Shown piece after piece: positions 28,229-37,827 of a stretch of DNA of 64,000 nucleotides. The stretch's first letter is position 1, and every line of letters starts with the position of its first letter. The notes under the pieces were generated by a model. That model was not told the DNA's origin and did no database searches. It worked only from the letters and a program-made list of their open reading frames with translations. The stretch covers positions 62,001 through 126,000 of the forward strand of contig JACKJA010000002.1 of NCBI GenBank assembly GCA_020638175.1, written 5' to 3'. This DNA comes from Rhodospirillales bacterium (GTDB taxonomy: Bacteria > Pseudomonadota > Alphaproteobacteria > Micavibrionales > Micavibrionaceae). A program made the translations under genes and the position numbers.

Positions 28229-30790
28229 ATGACAAAAAAAATGCTGATCGACGCAACCCATTCCGAAGAAACACGGGTTGCCGTCGTCGATGACAAACGC
28301 CTGATTGAATACGACTACGAAAGTCAGGTTCGCAAACAACTCAAAGGCAGTATATTTCTGGCAAAAGTGACGCGGGTTGAACCGTCGCTCCAGGCCGCCT
28401 TTGTTAACTTTGGCGGTAACCGCCACGGCTTTCTGCCTTTTTCCGAAATTCACCCCGATTACTTCCGCATTCCGATCGCTGACCGGGAAGCCTTGATTGC
28501 CGAACAGCAAGCCGCCATGGAAGCCATGGAAGCTGCGGAAGCCGAAGCGGAAGCCGCCGAAGAAGCCGCGATGAAAAACGAAGATTCAGAAACATCCGAT
28601 CACGATGATGATCTGCCGGAGCTGGAAGAAGTCGGTGGCAGGGATAATGATGATGCATCGGAACGAGGTGACAACGACGACAACAATGCCGACGATGACA
28701 CTGATAACGATGAAGCTGATGACTCAGCCGCCGCGGAAAGCGAAGGCAAGGGCGAAGGCGATGAAACCGACGACAATCAAAGACGAGATCAGGGCCGCCG
28801 CGGACGCCGGGGCCGGAACAATTACCGGGGTCGGGGTCGGGGCCGCCACCGTATGGCCGCCGATAGCCGCCGGGTTGAAGTGGTCGGTGGCGACAACGTT
28901 GAAGGCGACCGCCCGTTACGGCCATCGCTGAAAAAACATTACAAAATTCAGGAAGTCGTCAAACGCGGCCAGATCATGCTGATCCAGGTTTCCAAAGAAG
29001 AACGCGGAAACAAAGGCGCAGCGGTAACGACATATCTGTCCCTGCCGGGCCGCTACTGTGTCCTGATGCCCAATAGCCCGCGCGGCGGTGGCGTCAGCCG
29101 GAAAATTGCCAACTACAAAGACCGCAAACGCATGCGGGACGTCCTGTCCGATCTGCAAATCCCGGACGGTATGTCCGTTATCATGCGCACGGCCGGTGTC
29201 GAGCGCACCAAGCCGGAAATCAAGCGTGACCTTGATTACTTGACCCGCTTGTGGAACGACATCCGTGAACTGACCCTTAAATCCACGGCGCCGGCGTTGG
29301 TCCACGAAGAAGGCCATCTGGTACGCCGTTCGATCCGGGATATTTACACCCGCGACATCGAGGAAGTTCTGGTTGCCGGGGAAGACGGTTTTGAAACCGC
29401 TCGCAATTTCATGAAAATGATGATCCCCTCGCATGCCAAACGGGTCGTCAAATACGAAGATGACAAATTTCCGCTGTTCCACCGCTATCAGGTTGAAAAC
29501 CAGATCGCCGGTATGAACTCGCCGGAAGCCACACTGAAATCCGGGGGATATCTGATTATCAACCAGACCGAAGCGCTGGTAGCCGTCGATGTGAACTCCG
29601 GGCGCGCCACAAAGGAGCGCCATATTGAGGAAACAGCCCTAAAAACCAACCTCGAAGCGGCTGACGAAGTCGCCCGGCAGTTGCGGCTGCGTGACTTGGG
29701 CGGATTGGTTGTGATCGACTTTATCGACATGGAAGACCGCCGCAACAACCGTAAGGTTGAACAACGCCTGAAAGAAGCACTGTCGACGGACCGCGCCCGC
29801 ATCCAGATTGGCCGGATATCGTCCTTCGGTTTGATGGAACTCTCGCGCCAGCGCCTGAACCCGTCATTGAACGAATCCCAGTACCAGCGCTGCCCGCATT
29901 GTGAGGGCACAGGGACGGTCCCGACAGTCGACTCCGCCGCTATTATGGCGCTGCGCTCTCTGGAAGATGAGGGGATTAAAGCGCGCGCCTCGCAAGTAGC
30001 CCTGTTCATCCCCAACGAAGTCGCACTTTACATTCTGAACAACAAACGCGACATCCTCGGCGATATTGAACAACGCTACGGCTTTAGCGTCCTTATCAAG
30101 GTTGACGATACACTGTCCGCCAAAAGCTCGCGCATTGAAATGATCCGGGCCATCGGCAAAGGCGGCGATGACGAAGACGAAGAAGACAGCGATACATCGT
30201 CTTCTGCAGGATCTTCAGCACCGGCAACGCCGGCAGCAGCCGACGACGAACAAGATGACGGCCAAAACCGGAAGAGCAATCGCCGCCGCGGACGTCGGGG
30301 CGGGCGCCGCCGGAATAACAATCCGGGCAATGACGCCCCTCAAAACGAAGAATCGGATGGAAACGAAACGTCCGAAAAGACAGAAAGCACCGCCGAACCC
30401 AAAGAAGAAAAACCCAAGGCACGGGACCATAAGCCGTCAAAAAACACGGACAAGGAAGATAGCGTAAAAGCAGCTGCGGAAACGCCTGCCGAAAAAGCCG
30501 CGACGGACAAAACCGATGATACGGCACAGGGCAAAGAGAAAAAACCAGCCGCCAAAGGCCGCAAACCGTCTTCTCGTGCCAAAAAAGCCGACACAGTCGA
30601 GGTAACCGAAGAAAAAGCTGAAAAAGCGGAAGAAAGCAAACCCGTTAAAAAAGCGGCAGCGCCCCGCAAATCGGCCAAGAAAAGTGAACCGTCAAATGAC
30701 AGCGCCCCGCCAGCGCCCAAAGAATACGAAACAGTCAATCAGGCACCGGATAAGAAGAAAAAAGGCTGGTGGAACAAGCTGGTTGAATAA
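28229..30790 (+). CDS. rne: Ribonuclease E
   Basis: The endoribonuclease and degradosome scaffold. The start MTKKMLIDATHSEETRVAVV at 28229 follows GGAG at 9 nt; upstream in-frame codons are UTR. The S1 domain begins GSIFLAKVTRVEPSLQAAFV and is split by an insert of about 150 residues (85-240): acidic first, then Arg/Gly-rich (RGRRGR, YRGRGRGR). The catalytic core has VAVDVNSGRAT and DFIDMEDRRNNRKVE, and the zinc link CPHC is near residue 555. The C-terminal 200 residues are disordered, rich in Lys, Glu and Ala, with an RRGRRGGRR patch, and would bind RNA and partners. Confidence 0.96.
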   Translation: MTKKMLIDATHSEETRVAVVDDKRLIEYDYESQVRKQLKGSIFLAKVTRVEPSLQAAFVNFGGNRHGFLPFSEIHPDYFRIPIADREALIAEQQAAMEAMEAAEAEAEAAEEAAMKNEDSETSDHDDDLPELEEVGGRDNDDASERGDNDDNNADDDTDNDEADDSAAAESEGKGEGDETDDNQRRDQGRRGRRGRNNYRGRGRGRHRMAADSRRVEVVGGDNVEGDRPLRPSLKKHYKIQEVVKRGQIMLIQVSKEERGNKGAAVTTYLSLPGRYCVLMPNSPRGGGVSRKIANYKDRKRMRDVLSDLQIPDGMSVIMRTAGVERTKPEIKRDLDYLTRLWNDIRELTLKSTAPALVHEEGHLVRRSIRDIYTRDIEEVLVAGEDGFETARNFMKMMIPSHAKRVVKYEDDKFPLFHRYQVENQIAGMNSPEATLKSGGYLIINQTEALVAVDVNSGRATKERHIEETALKTNLEAADEVARQLRLRDLGGLVVIDFIDMEDRRNNRKVEQRLKEALSTDRARIQIGRISSFGLMELSRQRLNPSLNESQYQRCPHCEGTGTVPTVDSAAIMALRSLEDEGIKARASQVALFIPNEVALYILNNKRDILGDIEQRYGFSVLIKVDDTLSAKSSRIEMIRAIGKGGDDEDEEDSDTSSSAGSSAPATPAAADDEQDDGQNRKSNRRRGRRGGRRRNNNPGNDAPQNEESDGNETSEKTESTAEPKEEKPKARDHKPSKNTDKEDSVKAAAETPAEKAATDKTDDTAQGKEKKPAAKGRKPSSRAKKADTVEVTEEKAEKAEESKPVKKAAAPRKSAKKSEPSNDSAPPAPKEYETVNQAPDKKKKGWWNKLVE

Positions 30791-30814
30791 AACAGTAATT
30801 CATTCGGATGTAAA

Positions 30815-30845
30815 AAGAGGGGCTTGTCGGCCCCTCTTTCTTTTC
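30815..30845 (+). terminator. Terminator after rne
   Basis: AAGAGGGGC (30815-30823) pairs with GCCCCTCTT (30830-30838), and a T-rich tail follows. It lies between convergent rne and an aminotransferase gene. Confidence 0.85.
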
Positions 30846-30860
30846 TTCTGTAAAGCTATG

Positions 30861-32015
30861 TTACTTACGCCATGCCTGTAAACGGCGGCATGCCTCGGTT
30901 ATATCTTCTGTCGCCCCGGCAAAGGTAATACGGACGGTTTGCAATCCGCGGCGTAAATCAAAATCCGTTCCCGGCGTCATCGCCACGCCGGTTTCATCCA
31001 GCATCCGGCGGCAGAATTCTTCCGAATTATCGGTCAGATCGCTGACATCGGCATAGGTATAAAACGCGCCCTTGGTGTTGGACAGCTTCGTAAACCCGGC
31101 CTTCGGCAGCTCTGCCTTCAGGATATCGAGATTCTTTTGATAGCGCGCGACATACCCGTCCAGAACATCCGTATGGTCGAACACCTTGTAAGCCACATGC
31201 TGGGACAAGGTCGGCGGCGACACGAACAGGCTTTCCGACAGGCATTTAACCCGGTCGGCCATATCTTCGGGCACCACCATCCAGCCCAAACGCCAGCCGG
31301 TCAGGGCAAAATATTTGGAAAAGCTGTTCAGCACCACGGCATCGTTCGTATAACGCAAAACCGTTTCCGCAGGCTTCCCGGTAAATGTAAGATGCTGGTA
31401 CAGCTCGTCGGAAATAATCCGCACGCCGTTTTCCTTACACCATGCAACAATCTCTTCAAGCTTGTCCGGCGCAATCACCGTCCCGGCCGGATTACACGGG
31501 CTGGCAATAATAATCCCGTCGATTTTGGTGCCCAGCGCTTCCAGATGCGCACGGGTCGGCTGATAGTCTGTTTCGGCACTGGTTTCAATCTCGACCGCCT
31601 GCAACCCCAGAGCCTTCAGGATATTCCGGTAGGCCGGATAGCCGGGCGCCGCCATCGCAACCTTGTCCCCAACTTCAAAAGCACTCAGGAACGACAGGAT
31701 AAACCCGGCAGACGCGCCCACAGTAATGGCAATCCGGCGATAATCCAGATCAACGCCATACTGGTCGCGATACCACACGGCAATCCGGTCGCGTAAAAGC
31801 GGCATGCCCATGGCCTCGGTATAGCCCTGACGCGGATCGTTGGCGATCACCTCCTGCGCGTATTTCAGAGCTTCCGGCGGCGCACCGTCACTCGGCTGAC
31901 CGGGCGCCAGACTAATGACATCCTCGCCATCCGCCTTGCGCTCATTTACCTCCCGCAACAGGTCCAATGCCCGGAAAAGAGGGATTTCTGATCTTTTTGA
32001 TAATTTTAAAGCCAT
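30861..32015 (-). CDS. Pyridoxal-phosphate aminotransferase, class I/II
   Basis: The 384-residue fold-type I aminotransferase has the phosphate/PLP features GASAGFILSFLSAFE, the substrate-side IIIASPCNPAGTVI (Asn-Pro-Ala-Gly), the Tyr of SDELYQHL and the Schiff-base Lys in NSFSKYFALTGWRLGW. The C-terminal arginine region is LRRGLQTVRITFAG. The family includes aspartate, alanine and aromatic aminotransferases, and substrate choice cannot be read safely. The gene stands alone, with an AT-rich gap upstream. Confidence 0.92.
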   Translation of the reverse strand: MALKLSKRSEIPLFRALDLLREVNERKADGEDVISLAPGQPSDGAPPEALKYAQEVIANDPRQGYTEAMGMPLLRDRIAVWYRDQYGVDLDYRRIAITVGASAGFILSFLSAFEVGDKVAMAAPGYPAYRNILKALGLQAVEIETSAETDYQPTRAHLEALGTKIDGIIIASPCNPAGTVIAPDKLEEIVAWCKENGVRIISDELYQHLTFTGKPAETVLRYTNDAVVLNSFSKYFALTGWRLGWMVVPEDMADRVKCLSESLFVSPPTLSQHVAYKVFDHTDVLDGYVARYQKNLDILKAELPKAGFTKLSNTKGAFYTYADVSDLTDNSEEFCRRMLDETGVAMTPGTDFDLRRGLQTVRITFAGATEDITEACRRLQAWRK

Positions 32016-32127
32016 GATTTTTTACCTGAATGAATTACGGCTGATAAAACGCCATAACCGGAAAGCTTTTGCAAGCGTTTTAGATAAAAAACAACCCTCT
32101 GATAAATAAAGTAAAAAACAAGTAACA

Positions 32128-32190
32128 ACAATTTATATAAAATTTTATCTATCTAGATACAAATAAAATAAAATTTATATATAAAATTGT
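32128..32190. repeat. AT-rich imperfect palindrome
   Basis: A block of about 63 bp, composed almost only of A and T, begins ACAATTTATATAAAATTTTA and ends with near-complementary TAAAATTTATATATAAAATTGT-type sequence. A perfect 10-bp palindrome TATCTAGATA (32150-32159) is near the centre. It lies between the aminotransferase and the candidate RNA promoter and could be an UP-type or nucleoid-protein target. Confidence 0.55.
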
Positions 32191-32242
32191 ATTTATTTTT
32201 TACATCGTCTTTACTCTTATTTTGTTAAAATTGTATATGTAA

Positions 32243-32472
32243 ACAATGACTGGGCAGTCATAGAGAAAAAAGCACAAGATACCGCCACAGGAGTGAAGCA
32301 AAAAAAAATAAAAAACAGATTTAAAGGTTAAAAAGTTTTTGGAAGTCCTCTTTCCTTTTCATCTGCCATCTGATCCGGGCCGCCCCCGCAGGAACCAAAG
32401 CCCGGAGGAATTAGAAAACAGATGAAGTTTATTGTCCCCCCTTGGCCGCCGGTAACCCCGGCGGCTTTTTTT
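32243..32472 (+). ncRNA. Candidate non-coding RNA ending in a strong terminator
   Basis: No plus-strand gene precedes the strong terminator at 32445-32472 (8-bp stem GCCGCCGG/CCGGCGGC, five-base loop, T7), since the aminotransferase is on the other strand. The terminator therefore closes an independent transcript. Upstream lies a bulged hairpin: outer stem TTCATCTG (32358-32365) / CAGATGAA (32419-32426), internal loop, inner stem TCCGGGC (32374-32380) / GCCCGGA (32400-32406). A small perfect hairpin is at 32246-32261. A TTTACT...TATATG promoter gives a start near 32243; the 5' end is uncertain. No known RNA family was recognised. Confidence 0.5.
32445..32472 (+). terminator. Rho-independent terminator of the candidate RNA
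   Basis: GCCGCCGG (32445-32452), loop TAACC, CCGGCGGC (32458-32465), then seven T. It lies 64 bp before the next gene start. Confidence 0.85.
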
Positions 32473-32536
32473 GCTGTATGACGATCGCCAGAAACGCTAC
32501 AATAAAGAATATTATAAAATGAGGAGTTTAAATCTT

Positions 32537-33163
32537 ATGCGTATTTTTTCCCTTTGTGTCGCCTTGCTTTTATTCACGGTTGCGCCCGCCCTTGCAGAAG
32601 AAACAGCGAAGCCGTCAGCCGAAAAACCGGACATAGCGGCTAATCCCTACGGTGAAAAAATTCCTGAAATGGCACAAAAACTTGCCGAAACCATGACCGA
32701 AGAGGAAGTAAACAATTTCGTCGTCATCAAGGACAATTTCGGCATGATCCGGGCAACGGGCATTGCGCGCACAGATGTTAAAAACGCCGTAGCCGCCTGC
32801 GCCGAAGAAAATACGGACATGGCGGATAAAATAACCGCACGCCACAAAGAATGGGAAAAAGCCCTGAGCGCCGCTACGGAAAAACAGCAAAAAACACTCG
32901 ACAAGGAAATCAAGAAACGGTTCGCACACCCCAAAGATGTGAAGCTTTATCTCGACCAGATCGACAAGGCCGCCAATTACGCAAACGAGCAAATTGAAAA
33001 AACACCGGTCAGCGACAAAGCCGCCTGTGAAACACTCCTGAAATCCATGGATGAAACCCAAAAACAGATCGAAGATCTTCTGGACGGGATGGCATGGGAT
33101 GTGCCCAGTCCTCCGTTCGTGGATACCAGCAAAGAAAACGCCGAAGCCGCCACAGAAAAATGA
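32537..33163 (+). CDS. Secreted protein of unknown function, helical
   Basis: The start MRIFSLCVALLLFTVAPALA at 32537 gives a clear signal peptide cleaved after ALA; AGGAG lies 11 nt upstream, and the 22-codon longer ORF would hide the signal peptide. The 208-residue product is rich in Glu, Lys and Ala and mostly helical. The mature protein has two cysteines, in VAACAEEN and KAACETLL. No domain is recognised. Its stop overlaps the next start as ATGA, so it is coupled to the glycosyltransferase. Confidence 0.75.
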   Translation: MRIFSLCVALLLFTVAPALAEETAKPSAEKPDIAANPYGEKIPEMAQKLAETMTEEEVNNFVVIKDNFGMIRATGIARTDVKNAVAACAEENTDMADKITARHKEWEKALSAATEKQQKTLDKEIKKRFAHPKDVKLYLDQIDKAANYANEQIEKTPVSDKAACETLLKSMDETQKQIEDLLDGMAWDVPSPPFVDTSKENAEAATEK

Positions 33164-34191
33164 AAATTTTACAGGTCATGGCCGGGGGCCGTCACGGCGG
33201 AGCGGAAACCGCCTGCATTGATATGTGCGTGGCTCTGAAGGAAGCCGGGGAAGATATAACCCTCGCCACCCGCCCCAACCCCCGCAACCGGCGGCTGGTT
33301 AATGCGGGAATCCCGGTCTACACCCTGCCTTTTGGCGGCAGTATTGATCTGTATACCCCTTGGCAACTGGGCCGTTTAATGCGAAAAATCAAACCGGACA
33401 TCATCCAGACATGGATGGGCCGGGCCGCTGCTAAAATCCCGGTAAACCATGGAAACATCCCTGTTGTCTCAAGACTCGGCAATAACTACAAAATGAAAAA
33501 TTTCCGGCACAGCGATTACTTTACTACCATCACGCCGGCCATCCGCGATTACCTGATCGAAAACGGCGTCGCCCCCGATAAAGTCAGGCATATCAACAAT
33601 TTTGCCGAAACCGAAGAAAGCGTCACACCGGTTCAGCGCTCCGCTTTTGATACCCCGGATGACGCGCCGCTGCTCCTCGCGCTCGGGCGCCTGCATGACG
33701 CCAAGGCCTTCGATACGTTAATCACAGCCATGGTGGACGTGCCGGATGCCTGCCTATGGATCGCCGGTGAAGGCCCGGACCGGGAAAAACTCGAAGCACA
33801 AATTAGCCGCTTAAACTTGCAAAACCGGGTAAAACTTCTGGGCTGGCGGGACGACCGCGCGGCACTGTTTCAGGCCGCCGATATCTGCGTTTTCCCCTCA
33901 CGTTTCGAGCCGTTCGGCACGGTCTTTGTTCAGGCCTGGGCCCAGCGCGTGCCTCTGGTCACATCCGCTGCCGACGGCGCGCGGCAGTTCGTCCGTGACG
34001 GCGAAGACGGTCTGATGGTCCCGATTAATGACAGCAAAGCCTTGGCCACAGCCATCCGCACCATGATTGGCGATAAAAGCCTGCAGGCCCGGCTGGTCGC
34101 AAACGGTTATCAACGCTACAAAGCCGAATTTACAAAGGAACAAGCCGTCAAAGCCTATCTGGATTTTTACCGGGACATCCTGAATCGCTAA
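33160..34191 (+). CDS. Family 4 glycosyltransferase (GT-B)
   Basis: The start ATGA at 33160 overlaps the previous stop, and the protein begins MKILQVMAGGRHGGAETACI, the glycine-rich donor-independent N-terminus of GT4 enzymes. The C-terminal domain shows LLALGRLHDAKAFDTLI, LWIAGEGPDREKLE and SRFEPFGTVFVQAWA, with the EPFGxxxxEA-like nucleotide-sugar motif (Gln replacing the last Glu). The 343 residues are usual. It probably adds a sugar to a surface glycan or lipopolysaccharide; the acceptor is unknown. Confidence 0.9.
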   Translation: MKILQVMAGGRHGGAETACIDMCVALKEAGEDITLATRPNPRNRRLVNAGIPVYTLPFGGSIDLYTPWQLGRLMRKIKPDIIQTWMGRAAAKIPVNHGNIPVVSRLGNNYKMKNFRHSDYFTTITPAIRDYLIENGVAPDKVRHINNFAETEESVTPVQRSAFDTPDDAPLLLALGRLHDAKAFDTLITAMVDVPDACLWIAGEGPDREKLEAQISRLNLQNRVKLLGWRDDRAALFQAADICVFPSRFEPFGTVFVQAWAQRVPLVTSAADGARQFVRDGEDGLMVPINDSKALATAIRTMIGDKSLQARLVANGYQRYKAEFTKEQAVKAYLDFYRDILNR

Positions 34192-34319
34192 TCATACGGC
34201 CCCGGATCCACGCCTCATTAATTGCCATATCACATTTGCATTTTATTAATATTTTATGGCACAATATGGTATTCAGTAAAAAAGGGCTCTTGAGAGCCGG
34301 AAACGTAAGAGTTTCAAAG

Positions 34320-35150
34320 ATGAGTATCGACACAGATAGTGACATTCCGAACGAGCATAAAGCGAGGTCATCCTTCGCCGATGTCGTGAACAATGGCAAT
34401 ATTGAACAGCCTGCAATGATTGTTATCAGTAAAAATCCGATAGAAACAAAAACGGATCAGGACGAAATGGATGAAGCCATTGAACGCAGCCTGAAAAAAC
34501 AACGCGCTCAAATCAGAGCCCATCATGAAGCACTTGACGAAGAAAAAGCCGGCATTCGCTCAGGAAAAACGACCGGGGAAGGCGCCGCGGATGAATCAGG
34601 TGACGTAAAACTAAAATATAAACGCGGCCTGATTGAAAGAATGATTATCCGGGATCATGGGAATTATCTGTCTATTTCTCATCCTCAAAAAATGACAGAG
34701 AACGATACAAAACGCCTCAAAAAACGTTTCAAAAAAGCAATCCTCCACGCCGCTATCAACAAAGGATGGAGTGAGTTTCATTGTTACGACAACGCCGGAT
34801 GGCTTTCAAAGGGAACCATCAACAGCCAAATGACCGCTCTGGTCGAAAGCGCAAAAGCAGAACTCATTGAATCGTTAAAAACCAAAGGGGGACCGGACGG
34901 TATAAAATTAAGCCCCAAAGAACGCAAAGCCATAGAAGTATTGGAAGGCACAAAACTGGCTGCCGGAACAACCGAGAACGTTGAACCATGGCGCCGCTGG
35001 AATCCAATCGCACATCTGCTTAAAAAGGGCGAGAATACGATAAAAACTGCTAAAAAATATATTGATAACAAAGCCATTGATCCCGTTAAACAGAAAATCG
35101 AGGGTCAAAAAACAAACTGGTCTATCACGCGCCATCTTAATTTATCCTGA
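34320..35150 (+). CDS. Unknown charged cytoplasmic protein
   Basis: Not recognised. The ORF can begin at 34236 or 34266, but a hairpin (GGCTCT/AGAGCC, about 34286-34299) sits there and no ribosome binding site is seen, so the ATG at 34320 (MSIDTDSDIPNEH) is preferred with low certainty. The 276-residue product is highly charged, with a coiled-coil-like segment (DEAIERSLKKQRAQIRAH), a middle domain with RMIIRDHGNYLSISHPQKM and INKGWSEFHCYDNAGWLSKG, and a basic C-terminus. The middle part loosely recalls the LPD7-type domains of mobile-element proteins, which is only a weak resemblance. Confidence 0.65.
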   Translation: MSIDTDSDIPNEHKARSSFADVVNNGNIEQPAMIVISKNPIETKTDQDEMDEAIERSLKKQRAQIRAHHEALDEEKAGIRSGKTTGEGAADESGDVKLKYKRGLIERMIIRDHGNYLSISHPQKMTENDTKRLKKRFKKAILHAAINKGWSEFHCYDNAGWLSKGTINSQMTALVESAKAELIESLKTKGGPDGIKLSPKERKAIEVLEGTKLAAGTTENVEPWRRWNPIAHLLKKGENTIKTAKKYIDNKAIDPVKQKIEGQKTNWSITRHLNLS

Positions 35151-35212
35151 CCATACCCCCTAGCCCTTCGCCCGCCGCTATGCTAAACCATGGGCGATTA
35201 AAAATCTGCTGA

Positions 35213-36277
<1,065 letters not shown>

Positions 36278-36347
36278 TCGGTTGTCGGTCACGGCTTATC
36301 AGTATAAAGTAAAGCGAAGAGCTAATAACTGATCGCACGACTTCGCC

Positions 36348-37157
36348 ATGGCAGGATTTGACATCATAGACGCCGCCGGAAACGGTTACCGCACCGTATG
36401 GGATGAGCGTGCCTATCTGCTACGGTTGGCGGCCGTGCCGGTCCTGATTAAACTGATCTGCCACGTCATCGTTTTCTCGCTGGGCTGGCAGGACCAGTTT
36501 TTCCGCCAAACGCTGGTTATGCTTCCCTCGTTTTTTGCCGATGGCTGGATGCTGGCCCACGTGATTCGTTTGATTTTTCTAGGACAACGCTGGCCCTATC
36601 GCCCCACAGGCGACGAAACCAAAGACATGAAGACGCTGGAAAGCCGGGCGCGCGGCATAATGGCCGGCACCCTGACATTTACGGTCATTCGGTTTCTGCT
36701 GGCGGGCATAATGGCCCTGTTCCTGACCTCCGGCCAGCAAAGCGGCCCACCATCAGAGACTGCCGCCATGCAAGAACCGGCGGGACCGGGCATAGCCGTC
36801 ATGGCGATTATGCTGCTTATATTTTCCATCTGGGCGTTTCGTTTTATGTGGTACTACATCCCCGCCGCGCTCAATTATCCCTTACGGCGATTCACCGCCG
36901 ATCTCGGGGGATTTAAAACCTCGTTCTACATGATCGGCACATGGCTGGTTGGCTACGTCCCGATATTTTTTATACTGGTCATGGTGTCCTCGACCCTTTT
37001 ACAGCCCTATAAAGACGACCTCAGCCAAATACCGGTTATCACAGAATTCGCGTTGGGGTTATTCAACATCGCCGCCGACACGTTGATCGTTCTGATCACC
37101 ACGACGGGCATGGCCGCGGGTATAAGACAGCTGATGCAAGGAAACAAAAAAGCATGA
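36348..37157 (+). CDS. Polytopic membrane protein of unknown function
   Basis: The 269-residue protein has about five or six membrane segments (for example LLRLAAVPVLIKLICHVIVF, GIAVMAIMLLIFSIWAF, YVPIFFILVMVSSTLL). Similar N-terminal DERAYLLRLAAVPVLIK layouts occur in alphaproteobacterial membrane proteins of unknown role. It lies between the ferredoxin reductase and the ferredoxin, overlapping the latter by 4 nt, so it is probably co-translated with it. The ribosome binding site is not clear. Confidence 0.7.
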   Translation: MAGFDIIDAAGNGYRTVWDERAYLLRLAAVPVLIKLICHVIVFSLGWQDQFFRQTLVMLPSFFADGWMLAHVIRLIFLGQRWPYRPTGDETKDMKTLESRARGIMAGTLTFTVIRFLLAGIMALFLTSGQQSGPPSETAAMQEPAGPGIAVMAIMLLIFSIWAFRFMWYYIPAALNYPLRRFTADLGGFKTSFYMIGTWLVGYVPIFFILVMVSSTLLQPYKDDLSQIPVITEFALGLFNIAADTLIVLITTTGMAAGIRQLMQGNKKA

Positions 37158-37492
37158 CCGATAATCAGGAAATTAAAATTTACGTGACCGATTTTGACGG
37201 GGAAGAACATGAACTGATCGCGCTGGAAGGCTGGCGCGTTATGGAAGTAATCCGCGACTACGAATTGCCGATCAAGGCTGAATGCGGCGGGGCTTGTTCC
37301 TGTGCCACATGCCATGTTTATGTCGATGAGCAATGGGTCGACAAGCTATACCCGCCGACAGACGAAGAAGAAGATATGCTTGATGAAGCCATTGACGTGA
37401 AAGAAAATTCCCGGCTGTCCTGCCAGATACTGGCCAGCCCGGAACTAAGCGGACTGAAAGTCACCATGGCCCCCGGCAGCAAGAAAGATTAA
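37154..37492 (+). CDS. fdx: [2Fe-2S] ferredoxin, adrenodoxin type
   Basis: The 112-residue ferredoxin has cluster ligands C44, C50, C53 and C90 (CGGACSCATCHVYV and SRLSCQI), the C-x5-C-x2-C...C spacing of adrenodoxin-like proteins used in Fe-S assembly or P450-type electron transfer. An acidic loop TDEEEDMLDEA, between the third and fourth ligands, is the usual partner-binding surface. ATGA overlap with the membrane gene upstream indicates coupled translation. Its reductase is probably the FNR encoded upstream. Confidence 0.95.
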   Translation: MTDNQEIKIYVTDFDGEEHELIALEGWRVMEVIRDYELPIKAECGGACSCATCHVYVDEQWVDKLYPPTDEEEDMLDEAIDVKENSRLSCQILASPELSGLKVTMAPGSKKD

Positions 37493-37511
37493 ACGGACGA
37501 AAGATAATCAT

Positions 37512-37817
37512 ATGCCTGTATATTTGAAAACCCTGCTTTTTCTAGCCATCAACGCCGCCGGTTTTTTTATAACGCCGCTGCTGGGGAATCTGACTGTTGC
37601 CATGGGGCTGACACCTGAATTGCCCACCGATATTGCCATACGCTCATTCCAGCTCTGGTTTGCCGGCGGCGGTGTTTGGTCATGGCTGGCCTGCGCCCTA
37701 ATTAGCATTGGCTATTTTTTCGCGAGCGAAAAACACCGCACAGGATTACTGCTGCTGCCCCTCTACGGCCCGCTGCTCTACGGCCTGAGCGTTCTCGCCT
37801 ATTTTCATCTGGCTTAG
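37512..37817 (+). CDS. Small membrane protein of unknown function
   Basis: The 101-residue protein has three predicted membrane helices (residues about 5-30, 44-65 and 75-98). It includes GGGVWSWLACALISIGYFFASEK-type sequence but no family is recognised. It starts 20 bp after the ferredoxin on the same strand and is probably the last gene of that operon, facing the convergent transpeptidase gene 10 bp away. Confidence 0.65.
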   Translation: MPVYLKTLLFLAINAAGFFITPLLGNLTVAMGLTPELPTDIAIRSFQLWFAGGGVWSWLACALISIGYFFASEKHRTGLLLLPLYGPLLYGLSVLAYFHLA

Positions 37818-37827
37818 ATAATCAATA

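Noticed and set aside
32358..32426. Known riboswitch or SRP/RNase P RNA in the 32.3 kb hairpin
   Set aside because: None of the conserved SRP loop, RNase P or riboswitch consensus sequences that I know could be read there; reported only as an unclassified RNA.
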